Positions 12,816 to 24,749 of a stretch of 64,000 bases of DNA are shown piece after piece. The DNA lies in contig JAAXNY010000005.1 in the NCBI GenBank assembly GCA_013420905.1, positions 2,294,001-2,358,000 on the forward strand, read 5' to 3'. The notes beneath the pieces are model-generated. The model was not told the DNA's origin, did not search any database, and saw nothing but the letters and a program-made list of their open reading frames with translations. This DNA comes from Collybia mongolica. Taxonomy: Eukaryota; Basidiomycota; Agaricomycetes; Agaricales; Clitocybaceae. Position numbers and translations under genes: made by a program. How positions within the stretch are numbered: the stretch's first letter is position 1; the number at the start of each line of letters is the position of its first letter.

Positions 12816-14423
12816 CAGTGGCTCAAAAAACTGCCCCAATGTTTGTACATTTTTGAAAGATCAATATGGTATGAAGTGCTGACATAAGCAGGGGACCTGG
12901 GGTAATTATGTAAGATACTATGACATTGTGGCTTTCCAATGGACCCTGGATCATGTGATTTGGATCAATATCCATTAAGCTATAAGCCAAACAAAATGGC
13001 TACTCATTGGGGCAGTTTTTTGACCCTTATCTTATTTTCCATTATTCTGGCATTTATGATCCAATGCAAGAACATTATGGACTGTGGGAAGAATAAACAA
13101 TGTCATGTGACTTTATTTGTATCAATTTGACATGTTGGAATTGGTTCAATCATCTTCTTGACCTCTTACCACCATCATGAAAGCCATTTCTACTGCTCAG
13201 CACAATACTGTTGTTTCTCTCCTCAATGAGGGCTATTCTCAGCGTCAAATCAAGGAGAAAACTGGTCTAGGGAAGGGTACCATCAGTAGGATCAGCAAAG
13301 ATGTGGATGGAAACAAAGAAAACAACCTTGGTGGCCGCCCCTCCAAGCTGTCTGTTCATGACAAACAGTCAATTATTCGTCAAATCAAGTCAGGGAAGCT
13401 TGATAATGCAGTTCAGGCTACCCAATTCATCAATGGCATCATCCCCAATCCTGTCACACCCCAGACAGTCAGAAATGCACTCAAGGAAAATCAATTTTAT
13501 GCTGCTACAAAGAGGAAAGCTCCTCTTCTCAAACGAGCCCATCGCATCCGGCGTCTCCAGTTTGCAAAATATCATGAAAGCTGGACTGTGGAGGACTGGA
13601 AAAGGGTTCTATGGACAGATGAGACCAAAATCAATAGGATTGGGTCAGATGGAAAGGTTTATGTCTGGAAACAAAGGGGAGAACCACCATCTGATAGAAC
13701 AACATCACCTACTGTCAAACATGGAGGAGGAGGAAACCTCATGGTATGGGGTTGTATGGGGTGGAATGGAGTGGGAAAGCTCATAGAGGTGCAGGGGAAC
13801 ATGGACAAGGTTCAATACTGTGAAATTTTGGAGAGTGGAGTTCAGGAAAGTTTTGAGAAGTTGGAAATGGTGGATGGCGAGCGCTACTTTCAGCAAGATA
13901 ACGACCCCAAACACACATCTGGACTGGCCACACAGTGGTTTGAAGACAACAACATTCAAGTCCTTGGCTGGCCTGCCCAATCCCCTGACATGAATCCAAT
14001 AGAACACCTTTGGGAACATCTCAAGCGCCGTCTTAAAGAATATCCGACACCACCCAAAGGAGTACATGAGTTGTGGGATAGATTGGCTGAAGAGTGGGGT
14101 GAAATTCCACCAGAGGTATGCCAAAACCTGATAGAAAGTATGCCCAGGCGGATACAAGCAGTTATAAAGGCAAAAGGTGGTCATACAAAGTATTAGATAG
14201 AAAATTAATAGAGGGTCAAAAAACTGCCCCAATGAGTAATCATTTTGTTTGGCCTATAGCTTAATGGGTTTTGATCCAAATCACATGATCCAGGGTCCAT
14301 TGGAAAGCCACGATGTCATAGTATCTTACATAATTACCCCAGGTCCCCTGCTTATGTCAGCACTTCATACCATATTGATCTTTCAAAAATGTACAAACAT
14401 TGGGGCAGTTTTTTGAGCCACTG
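12816..14423 (+). mobile_element. Tc1/mariner element, copy A (1608 bp)
   Basis: The ends are CAGTGGCTCAAAAAACTGCC and its complement, flanked by TA at 12814-12815 and 14424-14425, the Tc1/mariner target duplication. The terminal inverted repeats are about 211 bp (12816-13026 and 14213-14423). Each repeat carries the motif TCAAAAAACTGCCCCAATG at its outer end and the same motif inverted at its inner end. The element interrupts LINE-1 just after the catalytic FVDD of the reverse transcriptase. One intact transposase gene lies inside, so this copy may be autonomous. Confidence 0.95.
13177..14196 (+). CDS. Tc1 transposase (copy A)
   Basis: The 339-residue, intronless protein is an intact Tc1-family transposase that would cut and paste the element at TA sites. 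Residues about 1-50 form a helix-turn-helix (GYSQRQIKEKTGLGKGTISR). A GRPSKL basic stretch follows, then a second DNA-binding region to about residue 120. The catalytic triad is visible: D in VLWTDETK, D in YFQQDNDPKH and E in SPDMNPIEHLW. Exactly 34 residues lie between the second D and the E (DD34E). The length matches the family. Compared with copies B and C it has His instead of Arg in SVHDKQ, a CG-to-CA change. Confidence 0.95.
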   Translation: MKAISTAQHNTVVSLLNEGYSQRQIKEKTGLGKGTISRISKDVDGNKENNLGGRPSKLSVHDKQSIIRQIKSGKLDNAVQATQFINGIIPNPVTPQTVRNALKENQFYAATKRKAPLLKRAHRIRRLQFAKYHESWTVEDWKRVLWTDETKINRIGSDGKVYVWKQRGEPPSDRTTSPTVKHGGGGNLMVWGCMGWNGVGKLIEVQGNMDKVQYCEILESGVQESFEKLEMVDGERYFQQDNDPKHTSGLATQWFEDNNIQVLGWPAQSPDMNPIEHLWEHLKRRLKEYPTPPKGVHELWDRLAEEWGEIPPEVCQNLIESMPRRIQAVIKAKGGHTKY

Positions 14424-14425
14424 TA

Positions 14426-15255
14426 TATCATCAACAAATCCGAGGGTGTGTTCAAAGTTGTGACATTTGATGTGGAGTAGTGGGGCATTGTAGAACACGT
14501 ACAGGATCATGGTGAGGGGGCACCCTTGGGTGGTGCCATTGAGGATGTCTATTCTGTCTGAGAGGAAGTCATCAAATTTGAGTCGGGTCTTGTGACCTGT
14601 TAGCATGTGCTCAATTAGGTTGATCAGTTATGTGGGGACCCCACAGGACCTGAGGTTGGAGAGGAGGCGGTCTTTTACAGTATTTGGGAATGCACCTTGT
14701 ACATCAAGGAAGAGTGCTACTGCTACTTTACCACTGCGTCATGCTTCTTTGACTTTGCTTGTGAGGAGGTGGAGTGCATCAGTGGTGCTGCGGCCTGGGT
14801 GACCTCCGAATTGTTCTGGGGGGAGGAGGTTGTGTTTCTCCGCTAAGTATGATAGGTCAGCTGCAACAAGGGTAGAGAGTAGTTTACCAATGGTGTCTAG
14901 AAGTCCTATAGGGCAGTAGGCATTGGCAACATTGTAGGCAGGCTTGCCTGTTTTGCATAGGACTAGAGTGATGGATTCAAGCCATTGGGGGTGGTATACA
15001 TTGAGTTTGAAGACTGCTCTGAATATGAAGAAGAGGTGGTCCAATAGCATGTCAGCATTTTTTGAGGATGACATTGGGGATGCCATCTGGGCCTGGTGCT
15101 TTGAAGGGTTGGAGGTGGGTGATTGTGTCAAGTATGCATCGGTGCAAGAAGTAGGTTGGGTCTGGTAGTGGTGGGGGGGGAGGGTCTGGGTTGGGGGTGA
15201 GGGAGGGTGTGGGGGGGGGGGGGGGAAGAATGACTTAGCTAGTAGTTTGGCTTTT
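14426..15255 (-). pseudogene. LINE-1, middle part: reverse transcriptase
   Basis: On the minus strand the frame from 15250 to 14739 reads into the N-terminal half of the RT: FFPPPPP linker, WLESITLVL, YCPIGLLDTIGKLLSTL and PPEQFGGHPGRSTTDALHLL. From 14606 it continues with NGTTQGCPLTMILYVFYNAP and GFVDD, the RT catalytic motif. Its 5' continuation is at 45703-46590 beyond Gypsy-1, and its 3' continuation is at 12815 beyond the Tc1 copy. Removing one CTTTT duplication or one TA duplication restores the local reading frame at each junction. Frameshifts within the piece make it dead. Confidence 0.85.
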
Positions 15256-15439
15256 TGTAATGGGAAATTGGCGTTGTTTGGCAGCACCTTTCAGCACTGC
15301 CTAACTTGGATGATAATCATTACCTAAGACCAGAACCTTACTATTACCCACTACATGTACACTTGCAGAACACCTATAAATTGGTCAGACTCTGTCATGT
15401 GCCTTGTGAGTAACTAAGGTCTCGTAACTAACTGTTACA
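15256..15439 (+). repeat. Gypsy-1 5' LTR (184 bp)
   Basis: The repeat starts TGTAATGGG and ends CTGTTACA, with CTTTT immediately upstream. A TATAAATT box at about 15375-15382 is the likely promoter. It aligns end to end with the 3' LTR at 45519-45702. Twelve of the 15 differences fall at eight sites best explained as ancestral CpG. Confidence 0.95.
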
Positions 15440-15876
15440 TTTTTTTGAGTCCCATATTGGAACTCTGCGATAATACACTTTACAACCCCTACAGAAAACT
15501 TTAGAATGAATTCAAACCAAGTCTAGCCCAACCTAGCAACCTTTAGACATCAATGACAACACAACTCTCTGTTGATATGACTTTGGACTGCCAGCTTAAG
15601 GTTAAAATGCTTGCCGACAAATTAGCATGCGTCTCTTCGCTGACGAACCGTACAAGGCTCAAAAGAACCCAAGTAAACATGCCACAATGTGGCATGAGAC
15701 TTGACAGCCCATCAGAAGGCCAACCTGCTGCTCACACGCTGCCAGGCCAACTAGGGGACAGCCTCAATGTTGGAGATCCTGACTTGTGGCGCACAAAAAA
15801 CCCAAATTGACTTAGTGGACTTGCGTTTTCTGGGCCCGATCACTCACTACTGGGACCATGGTCAAACCTACAAAAT

Positions 15877-18460
15877 GTGGTGTGGACACTGGCAAATACA
15901 ACACTAAACATGTTGTTGAATGGTCTCCAGTCAACCCCAGCAAAATCGGTGCAACCTAGTGATGAAAGGCATAGGCAGCAAACCCCAACAGATGGAGGAG
16001 AAACACTCCCAGTCTCAAAGGATCCCATGCAAACAGCAAATCACCTGGGTGTCCCGAGTGAGCCCCGAAGCCACTTGGATGAGGATCGTGATGTTGGGAG
16101 TACTACTCCTCAGCAGTCAATGTTCAAATCAGAGCCAGTCTACTTACCTTCAGACTCGGAAGGGGACGAGGCATCTCCACCAAACATGTATAGTACGTTG
16201 AAATTCAGAGAAGAATTATGGTGGTTAGAGGATGATGATTGAAAAATGATCAGTCCCAGATGCCATTTGAAACTGGCCAAATGTGCATCTGAGTACTTAG
16301 ATGGGTATATGAAAGCTGCAAAGCTCGCAATTGAGTTCATGCCTCAACAACGTTATGAGGAAATGTATTTCCATACCCTCGATATGGCAGCTAAGGATTA
16401 TGTGGCGAGAAGGAAGGACCAGATGAAGAGCGTTACATCATGCTCAACATCACTTGAATCTATTCATGCACCAGGAGTACAGAATATACTTGATTCTGTA
16501 GATGTTGCAGTAGATAGTTTGAATGCCCCAAAACATGAGCATGAAACTCAAGTGTCATTCAAACAGCATCACGCAGCTGCGGAGCGAGTGCATCACGTAT
16601 CTGGTCAAGGGCTACCAATACTAACTAATGAAGCTGAAACAACTTCGTATGGTACAAATCCGCAACAAGGAGGGAATACCCCTCCTGTTATGCCAACTGG
16701 GGAACAAAATATCCCAGCAACCAATACTTGAGGATCCAGAAATGAGTTATCACCTCAAGTAACAATACAAGTACCACAGCCTCCCCAGCAAGTGAGGATG
16801 GCAGACAACCTTACGGATTGTATCATGTACCAATGATTGCAAGACACGGATATACATACAGTATGGGGAGATGATCTATATATGATGATCAGGGCATTGG
16901 ATTTCACGGTACCCAACCATATGATATCATGCTCGAAAATTATTTACAAACATCGGGGCAGCCGCAATGCCCAATGTTGTCTGGTGGAGCACCAGGTGGA
17001 GACAATGGTAGTGACGACGATGACGACGATTGGCATGGCCCACCCCATAATAAGGGCAAGCCTGGTTGCCCATATCGTGAGCCAAGTGGACCTCATAAAA
17101 CTCCTGGGCCACTGAGTGGTGGTGGTGGAGGAAGTGGAGGTGGAGGCGGAGGTGGCAAACGTGACAGTGGAAAGGATGACAAAGATGAGCCACCATGGAA
17201 CTGAGGCTGAGGATCCTCCATACCTATAGTACTAGGACCCACCCATTGGGGGTATTCCATGCCTCTGGCTGCAAATATCAGGTATAACACACCTGGTATT
17301 ATGGCAGCTAATGAAAGTTACCAGTTGTTGATGCATGATTGCCTAAAAGCTATCATTGAAGAGCATTTAACATACCACCTGACTATTCCAGATGGCCTTA
17401 AAGCTCAATGCGCTGATGCAAAGGCAGTCAAGAAGTACACAGGTGGATCCAAGTTTAGTGACTTGGAAGATTGGTTCTTGAAATTGGCTGTTATGCTGGA
17501 AGCTATCCAGTATGGCAGAGACAACCATGATTGTGAGAGAGTACTCACTGTGTTGGAATTTTTGGAAGGTGAAGCAAGTCAATGGTACTGTTGACATGTG
17601 CTCAGTGTGAACCATAAACAACGGCATTGGACCTTTGAAGATGTGATTCTAGGGTTGTATGATAGATTTGCCCACCTGTTGACAATGCAAGACACTCATC
17701 AAGCATTCAAAACAGCTGTGTACTTGGAATCTATTGGTATCCAAGGATTCTACAACACACTGGTGGATCATGCCCAAAATATGGTGGTATACCTGGATGA
17801 ATATACCATCCAGGATGAGTTTATTGAAGGCATACCAACAGGCTATCACCTAAAGTGAATATGATTGAAGACTTTGTAGCTGAAGCAAAATTGATTGAAG
17901 CTTCATGTAAAACTGTCAATCATTATAATCAAAAAGTGTTGATGCCAGCATGTTCACCTGGATGGAAACCAGCTGTGGATACAGAACCAAGACAAGCATC
18001 AGTGCCTCATAAAATAGGCACGACACTCATGCCTAAATCACAAGTCCCTTGTGGGGGTATCTTCTTGAACCAAAACGGTCCAAGGAACTTCCTCACCAAG
18101 CCAGACCAGAAGAACAACTCTGTGCTAGCTGGGGATAACTCTCAACCCAAGGTGATGGAACAGCATCATGACTGGCCACCTGTGATTAAATCTCAGGAGA
18201 AGACGTGACCATTGGGCGATGGTTGCTATAATTGTGGACATATGGGACACTTCTCACAGGAGTGTCCTGAACCACAAAAGCTGAAGGTGCATATCCATGC
18301 AGTGCACACAGCTATACCGGAGGATTCTGAGGAAGCAGATGACAAGAAACAGGAAGGGGAGGAGAGTGAAGTCCCTTTGGAGTTACTGGATAATAACCAG
18401 GACAACAAGGACTCAAAACAAGAAGAGTATACTGAAGTGGACATCTATGAGAATGAATGA
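15877..18460 (+). pseudogene. Gypsy-1 gag remnant
   Basis: The gag protein would form the virus-like particle. Its frame is traceable from about 15877, with in-frame TGA at 16240, 16729 and 16834 and at least one frameshift near 16900. A Gly/Asp-rich linker (17000-17200) precedes a conserved gag core (17259-17850) with KYTGGSKFSDLEDWFLKLA and EGEASQWYC. A CCHC zinc knuckle, CYNCGHMGHFSQEC, lies at about 18224-18265, and an acidic tail follows. The stops are mostly TGA where Arg (CGA) would fit. Confidence 0.85.
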
Positions 18461-18479
18461 TATGAGTGAGATACCAATT

Positions 18480-21400
18480 CAGAACAGATGTTTGCAATAA
18501 CAGAGGCTCCAGTGGATGGCAAACCCACTGAAGTAAATCGCCAAGTGAAAATGCATAAATCCACATTGAAAGTGGTGAAAACATCACAAGTTTGACCAGT
18601 GGTAACAAAAAACCAGAAGGAGTGCCTAGCAACCTACATAAAGGTCAATGGGCAAGATGCGTGGACACTGTGGGATTCGGGTAGTACAACTACTAGAATC
18701 ATCCCTGCATTTGCATAAGTAGTGAATATTCTAGTGTTTGCATTGGAGGATCCACACATCCTCTAGCTTGGCACAACTGGAAGTCGAGCAAATGTGAATT
18801 ATGGATTATACACTCAGATCAAAACACCAGGGGCAAATACTAGAGAATATCTAGATATTGCAAACTTTGATTGTTATGATATGATCATAGGAACACCCTA
18901 TATGTATCATAACAAGGTCAAACTTGATTTCGAGAAGAAATGTGTTGTAGTAAATGGTGTATCCACACCTGCAACACAAGTGACGCTGAGCAATACCAAT
19001 AATAGACTACACCGGTATCATACAGTAGACAAGTATAAACCTTGACTACATGGAGAAACTCGCCGACCAACAGTCGAAGAGGTCCCAGACAAGAAAGCTT
19101 GTCAGGCAACCCCAACCTTGCCAGGAGAAGTGGAAACACTTCTTATGACAGATGAACAATATAAAGAGTATCAGGATACTCTTAAAGGGGGGCAGGGACC
19201 CATATTACAATGAAAACAGTCACAAAATCAACATAAAATGTTGCAGAAGCCACAACCTGGCTATCGTGATAAAGTTGAATCAAAAAAAATTTGATCCACA
19301 TATGTTGAACCAGACATGCATGAGTGTCAACTGACATCATTGAGAGTCAAAGTCAAAGACTTAGTCTCTGGGAAGGAGGAAACAAATCAAAAGAGTGATG
19401 AAATTGGTGGTAAACCAAGATTACATCCATTTTGGGATAGACCAATCCCTAAACCACGGTATGAGTGGCCAACAGACCCACGAATGCCTAAGGAGTGGAA
19501 TGAGGTGATGGCATCCATGTGGGCAGTTGAAGGACAACCACGGCCACCTGAAGGAGAATGATATCATCAACCATTGGATGACAAGATATCTGAACCAGAC
19601 AATTTCACCAATTGGTACTGGTCAGAGCCAGCATGGACAGAACAAATGAGGGAACAACCCACATTACACCTGCCAGTGCATGACGATGAGAACAAACAAA
19701 ATATTCATAATCTTGTTAATCAATTCAAAAAGCCAAAAGTGCCAAAGCATCAACCCAATCAAGCAGGGGTGTTACACACTCATGCTATACATGAGGATAA
19801 AGGCAAAGGTAAGGCCCGAGATGAGGGCCTTACTGAAGAGGATTATTCTCACCTTCAACAACAATGGTACAATGAGTATGAGGAAATGTTGAAGGGAACA
19901 AAAGAGATGTTACCTCCATGGCATGAAGTAAATCATGAGATACACCTGATTGACGAAAGTCAAAGGTACAATTATCATTTACCAAGGTGTCCACATGCTC
20001 TCTGTGAACAGTTTCATGAGCAGATCAATCACTATGTTACAGCAGGATGGTGGGAACCACATGCTGTAAATCAAGCTGCACCATTGCTATGCATTCCGAA
20101 GAAAGACAGAAAACTTTGTACACTGTTGGATGCACGACAATGCAATGATAACATGATTAAAGATGTTACACCTCTACCAGATCAAGACTTGATTCAGGAG
20201 GATGTAGCATGGGCAAAAATCCGATCAAAAATCGATTTAATGGACATGTATGAACAAGTACGTGTTCGACCCAAGGACGTTCATAAAATGGCCTTCGCTA
20301 CAATCGCAGGTACATATATATCAAATGTGATGCAGATTGGTGACTGTAATGCACTGGCCACATTTTAGCAACTGATGACAGCAATATTTTGAGATTGCAT
20401 TGGACAGTTTATGCATGTATACCTAGATGATATCTTCGTATACTTGGAGTCAATTGAGGAACATGAAGAACACCTTTGTGTAATATTCGAACAATTGAAA
20501 GCTAACTCACTTTACCTGAAGTGGGCAAAGTGTGAGCTTTATGCCAATAAATTGGACTGCTTAGGCCACATTATCGACAAGAATGGCATTCATGTGGATA
20601 TGGATAAGCTTAGTTGTATTCGGGAGTGGCAAACTCTGCGAAATCACAATGACATCCAACAATTTGTTGGACTTATCAATTATATCAGCAACTTTCTACC
20701 AGATATATCATCATATACTGGACCATTAATGGTGATGATGCAGAATGGGGCACCATTCTACTGGCACCCTATTCATCAGAGATGCTTTGATATGATAAAG
20801 CAAATCTGCTGTAAGACACCAATCATTAAGCCTATTGAACCAAAGCAGGAGAACCAATTTGGTTAATATGCGATGCATTGAAAACTGGTGTTGGAGCAAT
20901 GTTCGGCCAAGGAGAAACTTGGCAGAAATGTTGACCTGCAGGATTCATGTCGAAGAAGTTCACAAATGCACAGCAGAATTATGCTGTACATGAACTGGAG
21001 ACATTGGCAATTCTTGAAGCACTGTTAAAATGGGAAGATAAGCTTGTTGGCTATTGTATCCACATTATTACAGATCATAAGGCTTTGGAGTTTTTTAAAA
21101 CTCAGGCAACATTGTCTAATCAACAATGTCATTGGATGGATTATATGTCAAAATTTGATTTTGATATCATGTATGTTAAAGGCAAACTTAACAAAGTGGC
21201 AGACTGCTTATCATGATATTATGAGAGTGACACTGTTGTGGATATTCATGATGTAAATGAATATGTTCGAGCAGATGCACATATTGATCCTTCAGGGGAA
21301 GACCTCCCAACCGCTTGATATCATGAAGTAAATGAGCAAGTTATTGAAATCAGCGCTATGCATGCGATGGAAGTTTGGCGTAGTGCATGCCTACGTGAAC

Positions 21401-23059
21401 AACAAGAAAGTTGAGAAGTTGAAGCTCAACTAATGGAAGAAGCAAAAGAAATTGCTTTGTCCATAGGTGCACCATCTGTAGCCAATGCAACCATGGGTGA
21501 AATACTAGAGGAAACACTTGGTGATGTGTTATTGGGATGCTCAGATAAAACTGAACTACCTATTCAGAGTGATGAATCATTCTTACAGCAGTTGAGATCA
21601 TCATATGTGGACAACAAACTGTTAGCTGCAATTCTGGATAAACCAGATGATTACAGAGGTTTCATAATAAAAAATAACATCATATGGACCATGAATCAAA
21701 TGGGTGATGAGGTATTATGCATTCCACGCTCATGAAAGATGATTACCCAGATCATCAAGCAAGCACACATCATTGTTGGCCATTATGGTGAACAGTGTAC
21801 AGCTGAATCCATTCACTGATGGTATTGGTGGCCGCTGGTGGCATGGGATGTTCGTGAGTTTTGCAAAATGTGTGAACCATGCCAATGATCAAAAGGACAC
21901 AATAAATGGCCACCGGGAAAATTACATCCCTTACCTATACCAGTGAAACTGTGGGACTCCATTGGAATAGACTTTGTAGGACCATTCCCAGAGTCTTGAG
22001 GATTTAATTACCTATGGGTTATAATATGCAGGATGACCAGTATGGTGCACCTGATACCTGTGCATACGCGAATGACAGCATCACAACTGTCATGGATATA
22101 CTTGCGGGAGATTGTGTGATTACACAGTCTCCTGAGTTCAATTGTGAGTGATTGATACTCAAAATTCACTTCGAAATGGTGGCAAGAGTTGCATAAGATA
22201 TTAGGAGCAAAACTCCTAATGTCTATGTCATTTCATCTGCAGACTGATGGTCAAATGGAGCAGGCTAACCGTAACGTGGGCCAAATATTCAGAATTGTTG
22301 TTCAACATGATCAGAAAGACTGGGTAGATAAAGTGGACTTGACAGAGTTTGCTATTAACACCAGTATTTCTGAAACAACAAAATATGCGCCATTTGAACT
22401 GAATGCGGGGCATATGCCATCTATGATCAAAGAAATTCAGTCAGATGATGTTATACCAAAAGGAATTTGGTCATTTGCTACACAAGCTCTGCAGAATTTA
22501 GCAGACACTCATGATGCAATAATCGAGGCGTGTGTGTTTCAAACACGTGCTGCAAACCTTTGACAAAAAAATGAACCTCAGTTGGTGAAAGGTAGTCTAG
22601 TCTTCCTATCAACAAAGAATTTGAATTTGCCCAAGGGATGAGCAAGAAAACTTTGCCCTAAATTTGTTGGACCTTATAAAGTCCTGGAGGCAGTACCAGA
22701 AACTTTGACATATACATAAGTTGGAGTTACCAACAGCATTACAAGAGCGTAGAATAAACCCTATGTTCCATGTATCACTACTACGACCATATCAAGCATC
22801 AGATGATGCCTTGTTCCCCAAGTGTGTACAGCCCGAACCATATGACTTCGGGGCTGCAGATGGACAAGAGTGGTTTGTCAATGACTTGCAAGGTCACCAA
22901 TGGATGAATGGCAAACTTGAATTTGAAGTTCAGTGGAGTCTCGGAGACACAACATGGGAGCCACATGAGTTGTGCAAGGAACTTGCAGCATTGGATAGGT
23001 ATCTGGAGCTGCAGGGTGTGAAGTGCCCATTGCAGCTCCCAAGATGTCAATTAATCTAA
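18480..23059 (+). pseudogene. Gypsy-1 pol remnant (PR-RT-RH-IN-chromodomain)
   Basis: Aspartic protease: WDSGSTTT at about 18671-18694. RT: from about 19574, with KKDRKLCTLLDARQ, and the catalytic YLDD at 20419-20430 after a TAG and a TGA. RNase H: 20947-21216 with ITDHKALEFF and KGKLNKVADCLS. Integrase: HH-CC finger with CKMCEPC (about 21780-21885), first Asp in GIDFVGPFPES, second in the SD-TGA-YSKFTS segment, Glu in EQANRN. A chromodomain (EFEVQWSLGDTTWEPHEL) ends the ORF. Six in-frame TGAs (21817, 21886, 21997, 22153, 22561, 22639) share one frame with no frameshift between them, so the damage there is point mutation only. Confidence 0.9.
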
Positions 23060-23278
23060 AAATAGAGCAACCGGCAATACTGGTGTTCACTGGATCTGAG
23101 TTGTGAGACCGGATTAAGTAACCAAGTTGAAATTAGAATTTTTTTTTTGTGTTGTGCTCACCACACACCACAACACTAGCACTAATACACGAAACAACAG
23201 ACTTAACATGTAATGGACTGAAACAATGATGAATGATGATACAATAGGGATGGGAGAGATCGATCCCACCCTCAAAAT

Positions 23279-24172
23279 ATGAGCTCAGGGATGAACTCTG
23301 GAAGGGGAGGAGGTTGTGGCCGAGGCCAACCCGGACATGGACATGGATGCAGACAAATCAACTCGGAACCATACCAAAACGCACAAATGATGGAACAAAA
23401 CGTTACTGCGCCATTCCAAGCTCAACAACAGCCAATGGGTGGATTCAACACCCCTCAGCTGCTTATGCAAGGGCAGCTGTTTGGTTTTGGAGGTGGGTTC
23501 GCACCTCCACAGCAACAAGCGCTTGGAATATTCAGTGGCCAGCAACAGCCACTCCCCAATCAACCCTTGGGCGGCTTTGGAGCTTATCCACCACTGAACA
23601 ACCAGCAAGGTTATTGGAGTGCAAATCGGACTGGATTCACACCTCAAATACCCTTCGGCACGGCTTGGCCCCCCAATGCCATGAACACACCAATGGTGAT
23701 GAATCCAATCCAGTTCGGACCTTCAGCAATGGATGTGGATAATGACACACCAGTCACGACATGTGAAACACCGGTAAAGCAGAATGACAGATGTGCATGG
23801 GAGCAATGAGAGGATTACAATCCATTGTTGAAGGCCCAAGATGAGCAATCTTATCAGCGTCACTCTCAAGACTGTAGCCAGGACCCAAGGGATAGAACCC
23901 CATCTCCTTGGCCCCTGAGTGACAGGAAACGAGAGCCATCCATGAAGAGCAAGGGAAAACAAAGGGTGAAAGACAACGACATTGTCAGCCCTGAGATATG
24001 TGCAGCCCATTGACATCATGACCATATACTTGCAGCTCTACAAGCTGAGGGTATTGAACTGTCACTGGCCACAACAGTTATAGACAACCCTGGCATGCAG
24101 ATTGTTGTTGGTCAACTTACTGACACAATTGAAGACTTACGATGTTGAAAGGGGGCTCCTGGGCTATAAGTG
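23279..24172 (+). pseudogene. Gypsy-1 extra ORF, 5' piece
   Basis: Downstream of pol, inside the element, a new frame starts at 23279 (MSSGMNSGRGGGCGRGQ). The first 177 codons are rich in Gly, Gln, Pro and Asn (QQPLPNQPLGGFGAYPPLNN). After TGA codons at about 23807 and 24011 the same frame continues into a segment with heptad-like spacing (IVVGQLTDTIEDLR), possibly a coiled coil. I do not recognise a function. The ORF is continued by the pieces at 26950-27523, 36066-36282 and 42616-43869, which together give about 980 codons. Confidence 0.6.
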
Positions 24173-24349
24173 TGCTGATGCTATGAAATGTAATCTCTTA
24201 CACACACACACACCAAATCTAACAATCAACACACAAACGGTAGGAATCGCCTGTTTTGAGTTCAGGTTCAAGTGCTTGAAAGCACTAAGCTTTGAATAGT
24301 ACTAGTCAAGGCCCTTTCCAATGATCCCTCGACGGGTTTGATTCGGACA

Positions 24350-24558
24350 AAGCTTTAACACAAGTTTAAAGCTTGCTAGGTATATTTATAATATCTCTCA
24401 ATCCAATAGACTGAGTACCAAGTGTACATTCAATTATTAATGATCCCAAGCGGATCTATAAGTCCAAGTGACTTATTAAACAAACAGTGCCAAGTGCACT
24501 AAAGGCCAAGTGCCTAGTAATTCCAATGGACAATGTGGTACTAAGTTCCAAGTGAACT
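24350..24558. repeat. Array of seven mini-hairpins with CAAGT loops
   Basis: Seven short hairpins follow one another. Stem arms and loops are: AAGCTTTAA/TTAAAGCTT with loop CACAAGT (24350-24374); GTAC/GTAC (24415-24427); GATCC/GGATC with loop CAAGC (24442-24456); ATAAGTC/GACTTAT (24458-24476); AGTGC/GCACT (24486-24500); AGGC/GCCT (24503-24515); AGTTC/GAACT (24544-24558). Five loops are exactly CAAGT, one is CACAAGT and one is CAAGC. Stem sequences differ but stay self-complementary. Confidence 0.8.
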
Positions 24559-24749
24559 AGGACTCTTCAATTCTGTGATCTCTTCAAACAATTCCAATCA
24601 AGACAACTTGAAGCAATCTGAGCCTTTAATTTGGGCATGCAATAGTGTTTCAACAAATACAATTTGTATACTCTATAGTAGCGCGAAGTGGGGGCAAGAT
24701 TCCTTACCTTGCGCTACTCATCTACAGTCTATTTATAGTGTACAAACTA

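Noticed and set aside
12939..13130. 63-residue open frame in the left inverted repeat of Tc1 (also at 26043-26234 and 31720-31911)
   Set aside because: It lies within and just past the terminal repeat, changes among copies only as the repeat does, and has no domain; it is open by chance.
13705..14232. 175-codon frame antisense to the Tc1 transposase, repeated in all three copies
   Set aside because: It mirrors the transposase gene on the other strand and is conserved only because the copies are nearly identical.
15440..15480. tRNA-type primer-binding site after the Gypsy-1 5' LTR
   Set aside because: A TGGAACTC stretch lies about 20 bp after the LTR, too far for a standard site, and no self-priming match to the LTR was found; the element is too decayed to decide.
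21817..22641. Reading the TGA codons of Gypsy-1 as recoded sense codons
   Set aside because: Host genes in the window use TGA as a stop (VMA21), and CpG decay explains the TGAs together with the LTR pattern.
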